Assembly (NCBI GenBank): GCA_015061985.1
Contig: SUVN01000023.1
Coordinates: 1-35,364, forward strand
DNA from: Akkermansiaceae bacterium
Lineage (GTDB): Bacteria > Verrucomicrobiota > Verrucomicrobiia > Verrucomicrobiales > Akkermansiaceae
DNA: 35,364 nucleotides
Direction of reading: 5' to 3'
The notes below the pieces were generated by a model. It did not search any database, was not told where the DNA came from, and was given only the letters and a program-made list of their open reading frames with translations. The translations under genes were made by a program, and so were the position numbers. This document shows positions 32,839-35,364 of the stretch, in pieces. How positions within the stretch are numbered: the stretch's first letter is position 1; every line of letters begins with the position of its first letter.

Positions 32839-33522
32839 ATGCGTTATCTATACTGCCACCTTGTTCTTTTGGTCATGATACTGATCAGTATCGCAGGCAC
32901 GCACGCTGCGGCAGCGGATTTTGCGCAGAAGACGCCGGACGGCAAATGGGCGTTCGTTCCTCTGGCTGATGGTTTTGATTTTCCGGTAGGCAAGCCGGAC
33001 GGCAAAGGCTACTACAAATCCCGCGGCTTGCGACTGGCCACCCCCCGTCATCTGGGCGAGGACTGGAACGGTATCGGCGGAGGAAATTCTGATTTGGGCG
33101 ACCCGGTATACACTGTGGGACACGGCCTTGTGACCTATGCTGCCGATGCTCGCGGACGGTGGGGAAAGGTAGTCATTGTACGCCATGCTTTCCGCGAACC
33201 CAAGACAAAGAAAGTGCTCTGCTGTCAGACGCTATACAGCCATCTGGACAGAATAGATGTACAGTTGGGACAGCTGGTGAAGCGAGGTGATCAGGTGGGA
33301 ACCATTGGGACGAACCGCGGCATGTTCCCGGCGCACTTGCATGCCGAGCTGCATTTTAACGTGCTGGTTAACTGCGGGCAACAGGGCATCCCGAAGAATG
33401 CTGCCAACTATGGACATCTGACCAATTTCATCAACCACTATCGCCGTTTGACACCGGAGAATAAGAAAGTCAAACTTCCCATCGGCGGTTTCCTGCCCTA
33501 CAAAGGAACGGATGGACTGTAA
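32839..33522 (+). CDS. M23 (LytM-type) metallopeptidase
   Basis: The 227-residue product has a signal peptide (1-25) and an M23 endopeptidase domain. The zinc and catalytic residues fit: HxxxD (H71, D75 in HLGEDWNG) and HxH (H166, H168 in AHLHAELHF). A glycine-rich stretch follows (GIGGGNSDLGDPVY). M23 enzymes cut peptide crosslinks of peptidoglycan or act as EnvC-like activators; all metal-binding residues are present, so activity is likely. It has no SH3 or LysM domain. Its last 11 bases overlap the nadD start. Confidence 0.85.
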   Translation: MRYLYCHLVLLVMILISIAGTHAAAADFAQKTPDGKWAFVPLADGFDFPVGKPDGKGYYKSRGLRLATPRHLGEDWNGIGGGNSDLGDPVYTVGHGLVTYAADARGRWGKVVIVRHAFREPKTKKVLCCQTLYSHLDRIDVQLGQLVKRGDQVGTIGTNRGMFPAHLHAELHFNVLVNCGQQGIPKNAANYGHLTNFINHYRRLTPENKKVKLPIGGFLPYKGTDGL

Positions 33523-34105
33523 ACGGAAAATCTGTCTTTTCGGAGGGTCTTTTGATCCCATACACGCCGGGCATCTGCACATTGCCGCAGCGGCTCAGGA
33601 ATGTTGTTGTCTGGATGAGGTCATCTTCCTGCCGGCGGCTTGTTCTCCTTTCAAGCAAGAAACGCGCACGATGTTCAGCGATAATGAGCGGATGGAACTT
33701 CTCAGGCTGGCAACCTCCGGGCTCTCGTGGGCTCGCGTATCTGATTTGGATTTAATCCTGCCGCCGCCCAGCTGGAGCTGGCGATTAGTAGAACATTTCT
33801 CCGCCCAGCATCCGCAGGCAGAGTTATATTGGCTGCTGGGAACAGACCAATGGGAGCAGCTGCACCGCTGGGCTCGCTATGATTACCTGACAGAGCATCT
33901 CACCTTCATCGTTTATCACAGAGGAACGAAGCCGGAACCCCGACCGGGCGTGCGTAGCCACTTCATCAGCGGCCATCATCCGGCCTCATCCACCATCATT
34001 CGTGAAGCCTTGCGGAACAACACGCCCCTGCCCACAAACTGGCTGCCTGCACAGGTGGAAAGATATGCACGTGCATGTCACAATGCACACAATGATAGAA
34101 CTTGA
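33512..34105 (+). CDS. nadD: Nicotinate-nucleotide adenylyltransferase NadD
   Basis: NadD makes deamido-NAD from nicotinate mononucleotide and ATP. The 197-residue product has GGSFDPIHAGHLHIA near 10-24 (nucleotide-binding GxFxPxHxGH), LPAACSPFKQ near 40-49, YWLLGTDQWEQLHRW near 109-123 and ASSTIIREAL near 162-171 (the ISSTxIR motif). Length is typical. The ATG at 33512 lies inside the end of the M23 peptidase gene in another frame, indicating coupling. No Shine-Dalgarno sequence is seen. Confidence 0.93.
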   Translation: MDCKRKICLFGGSFDPIHAGHLHIAAAAQECCCLDEVIFLPAACSPFKQETRTMFSDNERMELLRLATSGLSWARVSDLDLILPPPSWSWRLVEHFSAQHPQAELYWLLGTDQWEQLHRWARYDYLTEHLTFIVYHRGTKPEPRPGVRSHFISGHHPASSTIIREALRNNTPLPTNWLPAQVERYARACHNAHNDRT

Positions 34106-34130
34106 CTATGCCCCATTGAAAGGGTAGCAT
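34102..34130 (+). promoter_or_regulatory. Promoter of the FKBP gene
   Basis: TTGACT (34102-34107), a 17-base spacer and TAGCAT (34125-34130). Unlike other promoters here it lies 64 bases from the ATG at 34195, giving a real leader of about 57 bases; it overlaps the end of nadD. Confidence 0.6.
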
Positions 34131-34194
34131 GAGGAGCGTAACCTGCGTCTGCATGCGGATTTTCCTGCGGACGCGAAACTTCCATATTCGAGTT

Positions 34195-35073
34195 ATGAAA
34201 AAAACATACATCATGATTCTGGCCGGCCTTGCTGTGACCATGGCAGCCGTGACGCCGCTCTGCTTCTCCCAGAACACACCCGCTCCTGCCCCCGAAACAC
34301 CCGCAGCAGCTCCCACCGCTACCCCGGAGCAGGCGAAGAAAGCTTTCTCCTATTTCATGGGTTATCGTTTCGGTCAGGAAGTGGCTGCAGGCGCTTCTAC
34401 GCTGACCGCCTCTGACTTTGACCAGGAGGTTTTCTTCCAAGGTCTTGACCAGGCACTCAAGGGCGAGCAACCCAGCATGAATCAGGCTGAAATCGAAGCC
34501 GGCATGAGCGCCTTTGTAGAAACTCTGCGTGCCCGCGAGGCTGAGCAGGCCAAGCTCAATCTGGAAAAAGGCAAGGCATTCGAAGCAGAGTTTGCCAAGA
34601 AAGAAGGTGTGTCCAAGACGGAATCCGGGCTGCTTTACCGTGTTATCACTCCGGCTGACGGCCGCAAGTATGATGAGGCGAAGGACGGCAAGGATGCCGT
34701 TTGTCTGGTGACCTACGAGGGTAAGAAGATTGACGGCAAGGTATTTGACGCGACTTCCACCCCCATCGAAATGCCCGTCAATCAGGTTGTACCCGGCTTT
34801 GCTGAGGCTCTCAAGCTCATGCCCATCGGCTCCACCTACGAGGTTTGCATCCCTGCGGCGCTTGCCTATGGCGAGCAGGCCCCCGGCCCCATCGGCAGCA
34901 ACTCCACCCTCGTCTTTACCATCAGCCTGAAGGACATCAAGAAGAACGAGCCCGCTCAGGGGGGCATGCCCTTCCAGCTGACCCCGGAGATGCTCCAGCA
35001 GCTCCAGCAGCAGGGTCTTCAAAGCGGAGCTCCGGAGTCGGCTGATGAGACTCCCGCCCCCGCTGCGGAGTAA
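34195..35073 (+). CDS. Secreted FKBP-type peptidyl-prolyl isomerase
   Basis: The 292-residue product has a signal peptide (1-25), a Pro/Ala linker (26-43), an FKBP N-terminal dimerisation domain (about 44-140, with FSYFMGYRFGQEV) and an FKBP domain (about 155-255). The FKBP part shows KTESGLLYRVI, FDATSTPIEMPVNQVVPGF, IPAALAYGEQAPGPIGSNSTLVF. This is the FkpA/Mip layout, acting on periplasmic folding. The tail is Gln/Pro/Ala-rich. An upstream in-frame ATG at 34129 overlaps the -10 box and would bury the signal, so 34195 is used. A terminator follows. Confidence 0.92.
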   Translation: MKKTYIMILAGLAVTMAAVTPLCFSQNTPAPAPETPAAAPTATPEQAKKAFSYFMGYRFGQEVAAGASTLTASDFDQEVFFQGLDQALKGEQPSMNQAEIEAGMSAFVETLRAREAEQAKLNLEKGKAFEAEFAKKEGVSKTESGLLYRVITPADGRKYDEAKDGKDAVCLVTYEGKKIDGKVFDATSTPIEMPVNQVVPGFAEALKLMPIGSTYEVCIPAALAYGEQAPGPIGSNSTLVFTISLKDIKKNEPAQGGMPFQLTPEMLQQLQQQGLQSGAPESADETPAPAAE

Positions 35074-35100
35074 ATATATTTCCCTTTCTCTTTTCTCAAG

Positions 35101-35133
35101 CGCGATACTCTTTTCGGAGTGTCGCGTTTTTTT
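35101..35133 (+). terminator. Rho-independent terminator of the FKBP gene
   Basis: A ten-pair stem (CGCGATACTC with GAGTGTCGCG, one wobble), a 6-base loop, and a run of seven T at 35127-35133. It is followed directly by a run of nine G. Confidence 0.8.
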
Positions 35134-35149
35134 GGGGGGGGGACGATTG

Positions 35150-35246
35150 GCGCGATATGCGCACTGCGGTGAAAGTCCGAGCGGAGCTGCGATGATGCGG
35201 AATCCCGGATCTGAAGAACAAAGTAGCCTGCGGCTGTAAGCGTATT
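35150..35246 (+). other. Possible 5' fragment of a group II intron
   Basis: The stretch contains GGTGAAAGTCC, then GATGATGCGGAATCCC, ATCTGAAG and AAAGTAGCC, in the order and spacing typical of the domain I part of bacterial group II introns. The rest of the intron and any reverse transcriptase are absent or outside the window. It lies just downstream of a terminator, a favoured target of bacterial class C introns. Recognition is by eye and weak. Confidence 0.3.
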
Positions 35247-35364
35247 GCCTCAAAATAAAATCGAACCCAAGGGGGTGGATGCCTCAAAATTAATCGAACT
35301 TTAGGATACACAGTTTTTAGAACTATTCAAGCCCAAAGTTACCTTGGTGCCCAACACCCTAGCA
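35247..35364. mobile_element. Possible end of an insertion sequence with two terminal repeats, cut by window edge
   Basis: Two copies of TGCCTCAAAAT(A)AATCGAAC lie about 30 bases apart (near 35248-35267 and 35280-35299). Repeated copies near a TG-starting end resemble the multiple terminal repeats of IS21-family elements. Just inside, on the minus strand, a frame enters from the window edge and stops at 35301 (21 codons visible), which could be the tail of a transposase. The family is not proven. Confidence 0.4.

Noticed and set aside
1..35364. CRISPR arrays, tRNA and rRNA genes
   Set aside because: No regularly spaced repeats, cloverleaf-like sequences or rRNA stretches were seen on either strand.

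Overview
The window (about 35 kb, moderately GC-rich) looks like a chromosomal segment of a Verrucomicrobiota bacterium, possibly near Akkermansiaceae. That placement is an inference from gene content and style: McsA/McsB/ClpC without CtsR, a beta-CASP RNase, many small lipoproteins and proline/glutamine-rich envelope proteins. Promoters look like ordinary sigma-70 sites, and Shine-Dalgarno sequences are scarce. There is no rRNA, tRNA or CRISPR array. Most of the window is housekeeping. The left end (1-3,040) and the extreme right end (after 35,134) carry mobile-element debris and poorly conserved genes.

Layout: (1) 1-3,040: a truncated secreted PA14-domain protein, a remnant of an IS30-family transposase, and three membrane proteins of unknown role (one with DUF3592). 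(2) 3,386-8,829, plus strand: gamma-class carbonic anhydrase-like protein, Mfd, an unknown 165-residue protein, TadA and YbeY. (3) 9,002-10,740, minus strand: two small lipoprotein-like genes followed by a radical SAM/SPASM enzyme whose start codon overlaps the stop of the second lipoprotein gene. This is the best candidate for an undescribed peptide-modification system. (4) 10,762-13,998: a beta-CASP RNase facing away from pyrE-nagZ. (5) 18,703 to 14,052, minus strand: a long operon of MarR regulator, PgeF, 5-FTHF cyclo-ligase, Cmk, PlsC-type acyltransferase, RecF and a membrane protein. (6) 22,804 to 18,917, minus strand: valS and two envelope proteins. (7) 25,354 to 22,930, minus strand: three envelope proteins. 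(8) mutL, divergent from the mcsA-mcsB-clpC proteostasis operon (27,593-31,847). (9) A secreted protein with a possible caspase-like His/Cys pair, divergent from an M23 peptidase-nadD pair, then a secreted FKBP-type isomerase. (10) After the last terminator, a possible group II intron fragment and paired repeats resembling an IS end.

Two patterns run through the window. First, for about twelve transcription units, a good -35/-10 pair lies so close to the start codon (6-10 bases from the -10 box) that the mRNA should be leaderless or nearly so. This rule also selects sensible start codons where several were possible. Second, several conserved enzymes have lost signature residues: McsB lacks most of its guanidino-kinase catalytic motifs, and MutL lacks the endonuclease motifs. 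NagZ and YbeY show milder substitutions.

Together the genes cover DNA repair (mfd, recF, mutL), translation and RNA metabolism (tadA, ybeY, valS, beta-CASP RNase), nucleotide, NAD, folate and lipid synthesis (pyrE, cmk, nadD, FTHF cyclo-ligase, plsC), cell-wall turnover (nagZ, pgeF, M23 peptidase) and proteolysis (mcsA, mcsB, clpC).
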